A stretch of 64,000 nucleotides of DNA from Rhabdophis nuchalis (GCA_039707465.1 CM077647.1:172358663-172422662); one strand, 5' to 3'. Shown: positions 10,941 to 22,312, counted from the first letter of the stretch. The notes: generated from the sequence alone by a model not told the origin. Numbers and translations are program-made.

Positions 10941-11700
10941 CAAGAGGGATATAAAGGCCTTGGGAATAGACATTAACATCTGGGAAACCTTGACCTCTGA
11001 TTGTTCAGCTTGGAGGCTAAAGACACAGCATGGCCTTCTCCAATTTGAAGAGACACTTGTTTGGTAGGCCGAGGCAAAGAGGCTGTCCTGGAACCAGTGA
11101 AATCTGGGGGCTGGGCAGGGGACAGGATGTATCTGCCCTCAGTCTGGAAGGGATCACCACTCTCGAATTAGCCTTTTCAACCACACCAGATGCTGCTTTA
11201 GGACCTCTTTTCAGAGCATGATACCATAGTATTTTGAGACTGAAGGATGCCAATGATGATGAATAAGGGCCGCATCAGGGCTGTGGTTGACCTCAGCAGG
11301 CTGGATGGGTGTGGCCGACTGTGTGCGTGTGTGTGGCTGACTAGGTGGGCATGGCCAGCTTGGCACCGCTCACTGTGCGTGGCTTACTCGGGAGATCCCA
11401 AAGCTTAGCCCAGCCCAGTCCCACTTCCCCAATGGGGTGTCCGCTTATCTCCTCCTCAAGGCTGCTGCCGGTGCCACTGCAGGGTGAGACTGGGTGAAGA
11501 GGCTAAGTAAAGAGGTGAAGTGAGGGTGAACACAGAGGTGAAAGGTCAGGCAAAGAGGTGAAGAGGCTGGGCCAGCTGTTTCTGGACAGAGTTAAGCAAA
11601 GCAGCCAGTCTCCACACACTTGCTACAAGTGGGCACATGCATGGCTGCTGGCTCCTGTGTGCACACTGTTGTGGCAGCCTTTTTGCCCAGCCTCTTGCCT
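10940..11700. other. No gene recognised
   Basis: 11000-11250 looks like an old dispersed-repeat fragment (ends ctgaaggatgccaatgatga) that I cannot classify. 11256-11700 shows no gene or clear repeat. Confidence 0.4.
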
Positions 11701-11702
11701 CT

Positions 11703-11805
<103 letters not shown>

Positions 11806-12058
11806 ATCACAGAAGTGAGTACACCCCCTCACATTTTGTAAATATTGAAGTATATCTTTTCATGTGACAGAGAGATCATTGCCATGAGGCGCCATATTGA
11901 ACTTCCAGTGACCAGTATGAGAGAGTGAGAGTGATAACACCAAATTTAACACACCTGCTCCTTCTTCACACCTGAGACCTTGTAACACTAGCAAGTCACA
12001 TGAAACCAGGGAGGGAAAACGGCTACTTGGGCACCATTTGGACATTATAATTTAGGGG

Positions 12059-12096
<38 letters not shown>

Positions 12097-12342
12097 TCTC
12101 TCTCTGTGTGTATGTTTGTCTTTGTCTCTGACAATTGCAAAAAAAAAATAATCAAATTCCTGTGGGAAGGGGGTGAGCAGAATTGGAGACCAAAAAGATA
12201 ATTAAAAAGGACATAAATCAGCGTTGACATATTTGTCACTCCGCACATTTAAGCAATGGCTGTTCTCTAATGCTCCATGGAATTTGAGGTTGAAGCAGCT
12301 GAGCATGAAGCAGATAAACGGTGCCGTATTATAGACAATCCT

Positions 12343-12350
12343 ATGCAAAT
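12343..12350 (+). promoter_or_regulatory. IGHV promoter octamer for the V segment at 12484
   Basis: Perfect ATGCAAAT, 134 bp before the leader ATG. This is the Oct-protein site of immunoglobulin V promoters. Confidence 0.75.
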
Positions 12351-12483
12351 CCTTCTTACTTTCGTCCCTCTTATACGAGGTGAATGCATCTTTTCTTGAA
12401 CACTTTTTGGAATGTCCTCTCTTCCAAGAACATTGTGACCATTGTTTTTATTTTATTTTATTTTGACTAATAGGCACGGTGTC

Positions 12484-14782
12484 ATGAAGATTTTAATAGC
12501 AGTTTTTATACTGATGAACAGCTTCTTTGGTAAGTGAAATATACATGCTTTCCAGAAAAGGAGGAAATTATTATGTTTCCATATGGCAACATGTCCCTAT
12601 TGGACTGAGGAAAATCTGATATTTCTTCAATAAACTAATAATGCTTTCTACAGTCCATCATCTCTAATGAAGAAGATGTGATGGACTATTTTAACCGAAT
12701 AACAGAGTTGGAAGAGACCTTGGAGGTCTTCTAGTCCAACCCCCATCTCAAGCAGGAGACCCTATATCACTTCAGACAAATGGCTATCCAACATCTTCTT
12801 AAAAGCTTCCAGTGATGGAGCATCCACAACTTCTGGAGGCAAGCTGTTCCACTGGTTAATTGTCCTCACTGTTAGGAAACTTCTTAGTTCTCGGTTGCTT
12901 CTCTTTTTTATTAGTTTCTCTCTGTTGCTTCTTGTGCTTTTGAAAATAGGTTGACCCTCTCAACTTTGTGGTAGCTCCTCAAATATCAGAACACAACTGT
13001 CAGTGTTCTTCTTTTCATTAGACCAGACAAAGCCAATTCCTGCAACCATTTTTTCTTAAATTCTAGTCTCCAGCCTCCTAATCATCTTTGGTGCTCTTTT
13101 CTGCACTCTTTCCAGAGTCTTTTGAATGAGTCTACCATGGTTAATAATTTTTAATAAATATTTGTACATTATTTATATTTATTAATATATTGTGGACATT
13201 TTGCATCATGTTGGGATGTCAATTTATTTCATTTTCTTACTCTTTCTATGTCATAGTTTTGATCCTTGACTAGTAGTTTCTCTTCTTTCATCGCCCATAC
13301 CAGCAATCCTATAAATGTATTACTTTGCCAACGTACCATCCTATTATTTGGTAGTGCCAAACTTACAGTTAATACAGTAACTGTATTACACATCAATTTT
13401 GAAGCTTTAATGTCTTATTGGACAAGCTGTGGTTTCTGAAATGTAGAACATTTGAATTGAGATTTGGACAAATTGCTGTCTACACCCTTCATTTTCAATA
13501 ATTTTTCATGTAGCTTTATTAATTCATGTTATGACGTACAAATAGAATACAAAAACAAATATTAAGGAAATTAGGGAAGGAATACTGAATACTCTAATGT
13601 GTGGTAGTGATGAACATAATTATTGCTAAAGTCTATAAAATGTTATTGAATTTAAATCTGGAAAATGAATAAGTACCATATTTTTTGGAGTGTAAGACAC
13701 ACCTTTTTCCCTCAAAAAAGAGGCTGAAAATCTGGGTGCGTCTTATATACTGAATACAGCATTTTTTTGTCTCCCGAAACCCTGCCCACTTCACCAAAAT
13801 GGCCGTTCAGAGCCTCTAGGAAGCTTTTAGAGAGTTCCTGGGGGCTGGGGAGGGCAGAAATGAGTGAAAAATGGGTTGTTGTTTGCTCAATTTTGCCCCC
13901 CCAGCCCGCAGGAGCACTTTATAAGACTCCTAAAGGATTTGCATGGCCTTTTTTTGACAAAAATGGGCCATTTTTTGCTCATTTTGCCCCCCTGCCCCCC
14001 AAGAGCACTCTCCAAGCCTGATAAAGGCTGTTCATGCCCTTTTAAAAAAACAGCCCCCTTTTCATGAAAAACGGGCCTTTTTGGGAGGTCTGCAGAGTGC
14101 AAAAATATTTTTTTTTAAATTTGCTTCTTCCAAACCTTGGTGCGTCTTATACTCTGAAAAATATGGTAAATCATTATATGATTCGCTGGGCAAGGGATTT
14201 TAGATACAATGTAATGCTTGAACAGTGGGAGAATATGTGGAATAATGGGAGAATATGTGGAATATGTGGAACAGTGGGAGAATATGTGGAATAATTTAAC
14301 ATTTGCGTTAAATTATAATTTGGAAAAAAAAAACTTTTCAACAAATTTTCAACCATTCTGCTCAACGCAGGAGAGCAACCAAGAGGAATCGAATAAAATG
14401 ACTGTAAAAAATGGATTTTGCTAAAGGATTTGAATCGATGCTAATCCGAAGTTGTAATCTTGTCCCCACTTTCTGATTTGCAGCTGTGGAGCTCCAGAAC
14501 ATTCTGATCCAGCCTACTTCAGAATTTAAACTCCCCGGAGAAACTGTAACTTTATCCTGTAAAAGTATCTCGTCCCTTCAGTCCTGGCTCCAGTGGACAT
14601 ACAAGATTGGTGATGAAGGGATTAAATGGATAGGAGAAAGCAACATGGATGGCAGTAGATCAAACGTCCGTCTGTCTCTGAGAGACCGATTTGCCATCTC
14701 TAGAGATAATTCCCGAGATGTTGCTTTCTTAGAGATAAGACAGCTGAAAGTTGAAGACAGCGGTCTCTACTATTGTAGCAAC
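12484..14782 (+). CDS. IGHV segment, divergent, apparently intact, with a 1.95-kb leader intron
   Basis: Variable segment of an antibody heavy chain, used after V(D)J joining and exported in B-cell immunoglobulin. Leader exon 12484-12529 encodes a hydrophobic signal (MKILIAVFILMNSFF) and ends at a GTAAGT donor in phase 1. The V exon starts at 14484 after a TTTGCAG acceptor; the split codon gives Ala and the mature chain starts near VELQ. FR1 Cys (TLSCKS), CDR1-flanking Trp (SWLQW), a DRFAISRDNS FR3 strand and the terminal LYYC are all present with no stop. Unusual: WTYK replaces the common WVRQ, and the best RSS has a 12-bp spacer. The intron carries a CR1 fragment (12690-13140) and a TA-flanked transposon (13676-14166). 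Assignment to IGHV over another V class is inferred from FR3 and the neighbours. Confidence 0.75.
12690..13140 (-). mobile_element. CR1 LINE 3' fragment in the leader intron
   Basis: The antisense of the CR1 3' end (agttggaagagaccttggag, then tagtccaaccccc) followed by the C-terminal RT region in antisense. Degenerate. Confidence 0.8.
13676..14166. mobile_element. Non-autonomous TIR transposon flanked by TA (Tc1/mariner-like)
   Basis: Ends read CCATATTTTTTGGAGTGTAA and, inverted, CCATATTTTTCAGAGTATAA, flanked by TA on both sides. It lies in the V leader intron. A second member is at 47860-48753. Confidence 0.6.
14224..14297. repeat. Short tandem repeat of a gggagaatatgtggaata motif
   Basis: Three to four imperfect copies, 190 bp before the V exon acceptor. 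The rest of the intron shows nothing else. Confidence 0.7.
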
Positions 14783-14810
14783 CACAGTGAAATTGAACAG
14801 CACACAAACT
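14783..14810 (+). promoter_or_regulatory. Recombination signal sequence with 12-bp spacer
   Basis: Perfect heptamer CACAGTG at 14783-14789, 12-bp spacer, nonamer ACACAAACT at 14802-14810 (7/9 to ACAAAAACC). At 23 bp the sequence is TGTGCTCCC, a poor nonamer. All other V segments here fit a 23-bp spacer. Confidence 0.6.
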
Positions 14811-14849
14811 GTTGTGCTCCCGCAACAGTTAATCTGTCACTCTGAGCTA

Positions 14850-15370
14850 CTGTATCTTGCCTAGCATAGATTGTTCTAAACAGCAATCGGTGTAAACATT
14901 GGCAATGGGCAACTTAACTACTCAATAGTGCTGGATGTTAGCTAGACGCCACCAGATCCAAAGAGGTCTCAGAGTGCTCTCCATGGATTAGACTGGCTGG
15001 AACCCTCTGTTGTCACAATATGATCACAGGGATCAATTGTTTTCTTCACTGGTCCAACTATATAGTGTTTTTTAACTTGTTATTTAAATTTAAGGGGACT
15101 TGTTTTATATTTCATGCAACCTAACATTCCTTGCACTCAGAAGGTTCATGATGGTGTTGGAAATGGACACAATACACTTTCCCACTCCTGAGCTACTTCT
15201 TAGGCCTGTTGATCCAAAACCAAAATAGGACCAACAGCTGCTCATGTGAAATCTCCCATAAGTGACTGAGAAATGAAAGCTAAATTTAGTAAAACCTAGG
15301 TTATAGTTAAGCTAGATAGTGACAAAATATTTTTAGTGCTGCCAGTGATGTCTATTAAACTAAGACGACA
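14850..15370. other. V 3' flank, no feature recognised
   Basis: No gene, RSS or clear repeat seen between the V segment and the following microsatellite. Confidence 0.4.
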
Positions 15371-15373
15371 ACT

Positions 15374-15376
<3 letters not shown>

Positions 15377-15414
<38 letters not shown>

Positions 15415-15990
15415 CTTCTTCTTCTTCTTCTTCTTCTTCTTCTTCTTCTTCTTCTTCTTCTTCTTCTTCTTCTTCTTCTTCTCCTCCTCCTCCTCCTCCT
15501 CCTCCTCCTCCTCCTCCTCCTCCTCCTCCTCCTCCTTCTTCTTGGTGTTCTTGTTCTTTTTTTTGTTCTTCCTTTTGTTTTGTTTTCTTTCTCCTTCTTT
15601 TTCTTCTCCTTGGTGTTCTTGTTCTTCTTGTTCTTCTTGTTGTTATTCTTCTTCCTCTTGTTCTTCTTCTTCCACTTCTCTTTCATCTTCTTGGTGTTCT
15701 TGTTCTTTTTGTTCTTCCTTTTGTTCTCCTCCTCCTCCTCCTCCTCCTCCTCCTCCTCCTCCTCCTCCTCCATGTTCTTCTACTTCTTCTTCTTCTTCTT
15801 GGTGTTCTTCTTGTTCTTCTTCCTCCTCCTCCTCTTCCTTCTTTCTTCTTCCACCTCTTCTTTTTCCTCCTTCTTTTCCTCTTCCTCTTCTTCCTCTTCC
15901 TCCTCCTCTTCCTTCTTTCTTCTTCCACCTCTTCTTTTTCCTCCTTCTTTTCCTCTTCCTCTTCTTCTTCCTCCTCCTCCTCTTCCTCAC
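15377..15990. repeat. Compound (TTG)n(TTC)n(TCC)n pyrimidine array
   Basis: About 14 TTG units, 23 TTC units and 18 TCC units, then 450 bp of irregular TTC/TCC sequence that includes a near-duplicate 80-bp block (about 15825-15985). Long reading frames here are low-complexity artefacts. 15990-16500 has no recognised feature. Confidence 0.95.
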
Positions 15991-16523
15991 ACCCCCACCT
16001 TTAAATCTTCAAACATAGTTCCTCATAGGGTATCACTCTGAAACATACGTAGGAAAAAAATTGATTCAGCTGATTACCAATCACTGAACATCATCTTTGC
16101 AATTTTATCCAATAATGCTTTTCCGAATGAAGCTTCATCAAGTCCTAAATTTATTCTGGTGCACTTAAGCATGAAAAAGTGTGGGATGCAATAATTTCCA
16201 ATGAGAAAATATTCTTCTTTTCCTTCTCATCAATAAGAACATCTAAAAGTAAAGGCGAACAAGCATCAGTCTACTAGGAAAAAATTGCCCCAGAAACTCC
16301 ACAGATAATGCAGATAGGTCTTTTCACAAAATCTGTTTTCACAGCACAGGAAAGTACATAAATCTAACTAGGAATGAACCCTCCAATTATGTTTCAGTAA
16401 AGTCGCTGATCATAAATAGATCATTTCTTTTGAATTTAGAAACCTGCTAAAATTCATATAGCTTTTGGTTCTGACAGTCAGCTCAGTTTGATTCTCGGTC
16501 TTCAAAGCTATGATACCACCCGT

Positions 16524-16531
16524 ATGCAAAT
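16524..16531 (+). promoter_or_regulatory. IGHV promoter octamer upstream of the orphan leader
   Basis: Perfect ATGCAAAT 96 bp before the ATG at 16627. The surrounding cgtATGCAAATtaaa context matches the site before the leader at 20953. Confidence 0.75.
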
Positions 16532-16626
16532 TAAAGGTCTAGATTTCCTTTAGAGAAGTCCTTAAGTAAAAAGTTGAGTTGGTGGACTGACAACATCTTA
16601 TCATTTTCTTTTAGCTCATCAGAATA

Positions 16627-16672
16627 ATGGCTATCTGGCTGCATTTTCTCCTATTGGCAAGTTCATTGGGAG
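16627..16672 (+). pseudogene. Orphan IGHV leader exon
   Basis: Encodes MAIWLHFLLLASSLG and ends in phase 1 at a consensus GTAAGG donor. It is a paralogue of the leader at 20953: both follow a CTCATCA/CTCATTA motif and continue ...ggtaaggcaac. The cognate V exon is missing; the next 1.85 kb is a (TTTTATA)n array and an L2-like LINE. The next V exon (18526) belongs to another family but begins in the matching phase, so splicing to it is formally possible. Not shown to be used. Confidence 0.7.
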
Positions 16673-16779
16673 GTAAGGCAACACAGAAAGAAAAATATAT
16701 CTACTACAGAACTATAATCATCCTAATAGCCTTCAAAAGAACTAAAAATTGAAAGACACTCCAAGCTTTCAATGTTTTA

Positions 16780-17515
16780 CTTGTATTTTATGTTATTTTA
16801 TTATTTTATTATATTTATGTTATTTTATTATTTTATTTTATTTTATTATATTTTATATTTTATATTTTATTTTATTTTTTATTTTATTTTTTATATTTTT
16901 ATTTTATTTTTTATATTTTTATTTTATTTTATATTTTATATTTTATATTTTATATTATTTTATATTTTATATTTTATATTATTTTATATTTTATATTTTA
17001 TATTTTATATTTTATATTTTATATTTTATATTTTATATTTTATATTTTATATTTTATATTTTATATTTTATATTTTATATTTTATATTATTTTATATTTT
17101 ATATTTTATATTTTATATTTTATATTTTATATTTTATATTTTATATTTTATATTTTATATTTTATATTTTATATTTTATATTTTATATTTTATATTATTT
17201 TATATTATTTTATATTTTATATTTTATATTATATTATTTTATATTTTATATTTTATATTATTTTATATTTTATATTATTTTATATTTTATATTATTTTAT
17301 ATTTTATATTTTATATTTTATATTTTATATTTTATATTTTATATTTTATATTTTATATTTTATATTTTATATTTTATATTTTATATTTTATATTTTATAT
17401 TTTATATTATTATATTATATTATTTTATATTTTATATTTTATATTTTATATTTTATATTTTATATTTTACATTTTACATTTTACATTTTACATTTTACAT
17501 TTTACATTTTACTTT
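16780..17515. repeat. (TTTTATA)n heptanucleotide array, about 730 bp
   Basis: Nearly pure TTTTATA-type units, occasionally TTTTATTA, ending in about seven TTTTACA units. The absence of stops produces 258- and 261-codon reading frames rich in Tyr/Phe/Ile; these are not genes. Confidence 0.95.
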
Positions 17516-17660
17516 ACCAGATTAACAGAGTTTGAAGGGACCTTGCAGGTCATCTAGTCCAACCCCCTGCCCAAGCAGGAGATCCTACCTCTGCCTCTAC
17601 CTAGAATTGAACTCACACCCTCCTGCTTGTGAGGCAAAAGCTCCACCTCTGGGCCATACT
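17515..17660 (-). mobile_element. CR1 3'-end fragment
   Basis: Antisense CR1 tail (agtttgaagggaccttgcag, catctagtccaaccccctgc). Confidence 0.75.
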
Positions 17661-17679
17661 TTATTTTATTTATTATTTT

Positions 17680-18360
17680 ATTTTATTATTTAGTTTGTCA
17701 AAAATGTAAAAAAAAATAGGTATAAGTATAAACATAAATATGAATACAGTAAATTGGTATGGATAAATGGAGACAGTAGGACAGGGACAGAAGACATGCT
17801 GGTGTGCTTATGTACACCCCTTACAGACCTCTTAAAAATGGGGTGAGGTCAACAGTAGATTAAAATAATGGGGGTTTCGGCATGTAACAACAGGTAGTGC
17901 ATTCCAGGTATTGACCATTCATATTTTCTGCATTCGTGTTTGGAGCAATTTATCTTGAGTTTGTATCTATTGTTTGCTCGTGTATTGTTGTGGTTGAAGC
18001 TGAAGTAGTCGTTGACAGGTAGGACATAGTAGCGGATAATTTTGTGTACTACGCTTATGTCAGATCATAGGCAGCATAGTTCGACGTGCTCTAAGCCGAA
18101 AATTTCAAGTCTGGAGGCATAAGGTGTTCTGTTGTGAGCAGAGGAGTGAAGGACTCTTCTCATGAAATACCTCTGGACTTTCTCAATTGTATTAATATCT
18201 GATATACAGTGCGGATTCCAGGCAGATGAGCTGTATTCAAGAATTGGTCTAGCAAAGGTTTTGTATGGCTTAGTTTGCAGTGCAATATTACTGGAGAAGA
18301 AGCTTCGCAAGATTAGGTTGACAAGTCTTAATGCCTTTTTGGCAATGCTGTTACAGTGAG
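17680..18360 (-). mobile_element. L2/CR1-group LINE 3' fragment
   Basis: On the minus strand an 81-codon stretch (18310-18065) reads ARPILEYSSSAWNPHC and later VQRYFMRRVLHSS, the C-terminal region of this LINE RT. It matches the + strand copy at 1900-2640. Confidence 0.7.
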
Positions 18361-18399
18361 CAAATCACCCTATCGTATTTTTGTTTTCCAAAATATTCA

Positions 18400-18826
18400 A
18401 CGACTATTGGAACATGTCATTTTTATTCCCTCCATTTTAAAAGCATTCTCCCTTTGGTTCCAAAGTATTGTGAGTTGAATTTGTCAACCAATCCATCAGA
18501 TACCTTCTTGTGTCTTTCTTCTTAGATGTTCTGGCTGACGCTTCCATAACTGAATCAGGAGGAGGAGTGAAGAGTCCTGGAGATTCTCTTCAACTTACTT
18601 GCACAAGCTCTGGGTTCACTATCGATAGCTACTGGATGCTTTGGGTCCACCAGGCAGATGGAAAAGGGCTGGAGTGGATCGCACAGATAAATAAAGACAC
18701 CACATATTATGCCAATTCTTTTAAAGGTCGAGTCACAATCTCCAAAGATAGTTCCAAGAACCTAGTTTATCTAGACATGACCGGACTGAAAGCTGAAGAC
18801 ACAGCCAAGTATTACTGTACAACAAC
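18400..18826 (+). pseudogene. IGHV segment with intact V exon but degraded leader
   Basis: V exon 18526-18826 follows a TTCTTCTTAG acceptor and reads [14 protein letters not shown]..., with FR1 Cys (LQLTCTSSG), [26 protein letters not shown] and AKYYCTTT, without a stop. It belongs to the same family as the segments at 32403, 42075 and 46481. Their leader (MIIWVNVIL...) has a decayed counterpart at about 18400-18443: the ATG is ACG, the reading frame is lost and the GGTATTC donor is AGCATTC. No octamer precedes it because an L2-like LINE lies directly upstream. It is therefore probably non-functional unless spliced to the orphan leader at 16627. VHQ replaces VRQ. Confidence 0.75.
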
Positions 18827-18865
18827 CACAGTGAATAAAAATGAACCTGAGTTTGATCTAAAACC
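18827..18865 (+). promoter_or_regulatory. 23-RSS
   Basis: CACAGTG, 23-bp spacer, nonamer TCTAAAACC. Confidence 0.85.
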
Positions 18866-18944
18866 TACAGTTTATGTGGTAAAAGGAAAGTTTCATTTGG
18901 ATTCACTCCAATGAAACCAGAACCACAACATGACAGCTTTAAAT

Positions 18945-19060
18945 ATAACTTGGTAAGACCACACTCGGAATACTACATTCAGTTTTGGTTGCCACAATGT
19001 AAAAATGATGTGGAGACTCTAGAAAAAGTGCAGAGAAGAGCAACAAAGTTGATGAGAGGA
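18945..19060 (+). mobile_element. CR1 fragment
   Basis: Reads as CR1 RT (ggtaagaccacactcggaat ... gagactctagaaaaagtgca). It interrupts the V 3' flank about 85 bp after the RSS. 19065-19835 shows no supported feature. Confidence 0.7.
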
Positions 19061-19836
19061 CCACTGGCAGATTCTCCCCGGGGATCCCTTCGACAGCGCC
19101 AGCCGTCCTTCTCAAGTGGTCAGCGAGACACAGAAATGCAAAGGACTGAAAGAGGGCATCCCTGTGCTCGATAACTTCCTGGATAAATTGTAAACCGATC
19201 GAATGAAATAATACCGCACCAGATCTTGAAAAAAGAATAAATTTTAAAAATGGCTGTTGTGGGACTCGAAATGAACTTTTAACTAGTGTATTTAAAAAAA
19301 TCAAACCAAACCATGGTGGTTAGATGTGTTTGTGGCTGAGATTGGCAGCTGTTTTCTCCCCCACCCCTTTCCTTCATTCCCCCCTCCCTTTCCTTCCGTT
19401 CCCCCTCTTTCCAATCATGAGGACAGTGGTCTCCCATGCCGACTTTTTCAGCCTTGAGGAAGGGGTTTCTTTTCACACAACACACCAGAGAAACCCACTC
19501 GGCCCATTGTTAACTTGAGAAAATACGCTTCCATTTAACGCACCCCAGAAACGCAGATCCTCTTCATATTTATCTGAACATCACAGAGGCAAATGAGGGT
19601 GGGGGAAGAGAGAGAGAGAAATTGGTCAGATTTTTCTTCCTTGGAAAAAAGGAAGAAGAAGGGGGGCTTTGAGGGAGGGGTGGAGACATGGGAAATCTGT
19701 TTTGCTGTTTTAGAAGGTCGGATGAGATGCGGAAGTCATTTTATCTGGGGATTTGAGGGAAGGAGGCATTCTAGCCGGACAGCCAATTCGCTAATAGGTT
19801 ATCGTGGTGCAAATCAATGTATTTAGAACCACTGGA

Positions 19837-20660
19837 AAAATAAACATAAGAATGTCTAAAAAAGAAAAGATGATTAGGGGACTGGAGACTAAAACATAGG
19901 AAGAACAGTTGCAGGAACTAGGCATGTCTTGTTTAAGGAAAAGAAGGACTAGGGGAGACATGATAGTAGTCTTCCAATTTCTTAGGGGATATGCAACAAC
20001 GGTTTATTATTGTTGTAGCAAAGAGATACAATAGCAGAGTTGGAAGGGACCTTGTAGGTCTTCTAGTCCAACCCCCTGCGTGGGCAGGAACCTTATACCA
20101 TTTCAGACAAATGGCTATCTAACATCTTCTTAAAGACTTCCAGGGTTGGGGCATTCACAACTTCTGGAGGCAAGCTGTTCCAGAGGTTAATTGTTCTAAC
20201 TGTCAGGAAATTTCTCCTCAGTTCTAAGTTGTTTCTCTCCTTGATTAGTTTCCACCCATTTGCTTCTTGTCCTGCCTTCAGTGGCTTTGAAGAATAATTT
20301 GACTCCCTCTTCTTTGTGGCACCCCTGAGATATTGGAACACTGCTATCCTGTCTCCCCTAGTCCTTGTTTTCATTAAACTAGACATACACAGTTCCTGCA
20401 ACCATTCTTCTGCAACCATGAGAAGTCATGTCTCTCTCTCCTCTAGGGTATCTCTCTCTCTCGTTGTGTATTCTATTTCTCTCCTTGTGTTCATAGGCGG
20501 AACAGCTTGCCTCCAGAAGTTGTGAATGTCCCAACACTGGAAGTTTTTAAGAAGATGTTGGATAACCATTTGTCTGAAGTGGTGAAAGGTTTCCTGCCTA
20601 AGCAGGGGGTTGGACTAGAAGACCTCCAAGGTCCCTTCCAACTCTGTTATTCTAAGAACT
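19837..20660. mobile_element. CR1 mosaic: + fragment, nested minus fragment, + 3' end
   Basis: 19860-19995 and 20495-20660 are + strand CR1; 20030-20440 is a minus-strand CR1 (108-codon stretch, LRRNFLTVRTINLWNSLPPE). It looks like a CR1 copy inserted into, or rearranged with, another. Confidence 0.75.
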
Positions 20661-20679
20661 GGTGATAATCACAAAATAC

Positions 20680-20775
20680 AAAACACAAGGTTGGCAGTTC
20701 GAACCGCCAAACTGCCGACCTCTCTGATCGACAAGCTCAGCGTCTTAGCCACTGAGCCACCTATGAATGAGTAGT
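20680..20775 (-). mobile_element. tRNA-derived SINE head fragment
   Basis: Antisense of the SINE at 3206: gttcgaaccgccaaactgcc, then gcgtcttagccactgagcca. Confidence 0.65.
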
Positions 20776-20846
20776 CATACATGGTTGCAATTGTATTAGG
20801 AGGAAAGCATAGCATGTTAGTATATGTAATATGCTGTGCCCTTCGT

Positions 20847-20854
20847 ATGCAAAT
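20847..20854 (+). promoter_or_regulatory. IGHV promoter octamer for the V segment at 20953
   Basis: Perfect ATGCAAAT 106 bp before the leader ATG. Confidence 0.75.
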
Positions 20855-20952
20855 GAAAACACCTGATTTCCTTCTTCAGATATCTATAAGTATAAAATTG
20901 ACTTGGCAGACGAACCGCATCCTATCGTTTTCTTTCTTAGCTCATTACTATC

Positions 20953-22273
20953 ATGTCTTCCTGGCTGTGTCTCCTCCTACTGGCAGCTTTGTTGAGAGGT
21001 AAGGCAACCTCCATGGAAAGACGTCTCCTGTACAACTACATCATCATGACCAAGACAGTCAACCCTTCGAAGGGACTAAAAACAATGTGTGTGGGGGAGA
21101 GAGAATGTAGATATCAAATAAAATATCTACTTAGGAATATTCCTGAGTCCCACACTCAGTTTGTGTCCATTCTGAGGCCATTTTGTGCTGAAGGACATAA
21201 TACTTTCCTGTGCTGGGGATGACGACTGCAAAATGCAGAACGGAAAAAATAGCTAAATTATTAGACTGTTAAATCTAGATGACGAAAAAAAGAAGTAAAC
21301 ATGTTAGAAAATAAGGGGTGTCAGAATTCGTGTGTTTAAATTATCTCTCTCCCTCCCTCCCTCCCTCCTCCTCCCTCGCTCCTCCTCCTCTTCTTCCTCC
21401 TCCTCCTCCTCCTCCTCTCCTTCCCCCTTTTTTCTCCTCTCTCCTCTCCATCCACTTCTCCTCTCCTCCCCTTCTTTCCTGCTCTTCTCTCCTTTCCTCT
21501 CCACTCGCTTCTCTTCTCTTCTCCTCTCCTCTTCTCTCCACATCCTTTTCTCCACCCTCTTCTCCTTTTTTCTCCTCATCTCCTCTCTTCTACTCTCTCC
21601 TTCTCCTTCTCCTTCTCTTTCTCTTCTCCTTTTCTCTGCTCTTCTCTCCTTCCCTCTCCACTCTCCTTCCCCCTTTTTTCTCTTCTCCCCTCTCCATTCT
21701 TCTTCTCTCCTCCCCTGCTCTCCTATCCTCTCCACTCTTCTCTTCTCATTTCTTCTCTCCACCCTCACTTCTCCTCTCTACCCTCTCCTTTTTTCTCTTC
21801 TCTTATCCTGTCTTCACCTTCTTTTCCTTCCTCCTCCTCCTCTCCTCTTCCCTCCTCCTCTCTCTCCTGTGTTCTTGTTTCTCCTCTTCTTATTCTTATT
21901 TTTCTTATTTTATTCTTCTTCTGCATTCTTCTTCCATATTCCTATTCTTATTCTTCCTATTAACAGGAACACAATCTCAAATATAGTTTCTTCAGTCTGC
22001 TCCAGAAATAAAAAGGCCAGGCGAATTGATACGATTGAACTGTAAGACATCTGGATACACCTTCACTACCTTTGGTTTGGCCTGGGTCAAACAGGCACCT
22101 GGAAAAGGACTGAACATTGTGGGTTCTGTTAGTACAGACAACTTTAATACATTCTATGCTGAAGCTTTGAAAAGTCGAGTCACCATCACTGTAGACACTT
22201 CCATCAGCACCACTTTTCTGCAGCTGACAAACCTGAACACTGAAGACACAGCTGTGTATTATTGTGCAAGGGT
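20953..22273 (+). pseudogene. IGHV segment inactivated by a stop codon in FR1
   Basis: Leader exon 20953-20998 encodes MSSWLCLLLLAALLRG up to a GTAAGG donor (phase 1). The intron (20999-21966) contains 620 bp of CT-rich sequence. The V exon starts at 21967 after ATTAACAG. A TAG at 21984-21986 lies seven codons into the V exon (TQSQI then stop). The remainder is a well-preserved V domain: [41 protein letters not shown]. The usual Trp after GL is changed (GLNIVG). A partial copy at 22640-22760 has the same TAG, so the stop predates that duplication. Confidence 0.85.
21340..21960. repeat. CT-rich pyrimidine tract in the leader intron
   Basis: Irregular CTCC/TTCTC sequence running up to the V exon acceptor. 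The long frames on both strands are low-complexity artefacts. Confidence 0.9.
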
Positions 22274-22312
22274 CACAGTGGAGAAAACCATATTCATAGC
22301 TGTTCATAAATC
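22274..22312 (+). promoter_or_regulatory. 23-RSS with weak nonamer
   Basis: CACAGTG, 23-bp spacer, nonamer TCATAAATC (6/9). Confidence 0.65.

Noticed and set aside
15336..16041. Frames of 137-222 codons on both strands (poly-Ser, poly-Leu, poly-Arg)
   Set aside because: Products of TTC/TCC/TTG simple repeats.
16749..17557. Two overlapping frames of about 260 codons rich in Tyr, Phe, Ile and Leu
   Set aside because: They lie entirely in the (TTTTATA)n array; the repeat simply contains no stop codons.
19990..20035. VYYCCSKE-like reading (gtttattattgttgtagc) resembling a V FR3 end
   Set aside because: It lies at the junction of two CR1 fragments, has no upstream FR3 and no heptamer follows.
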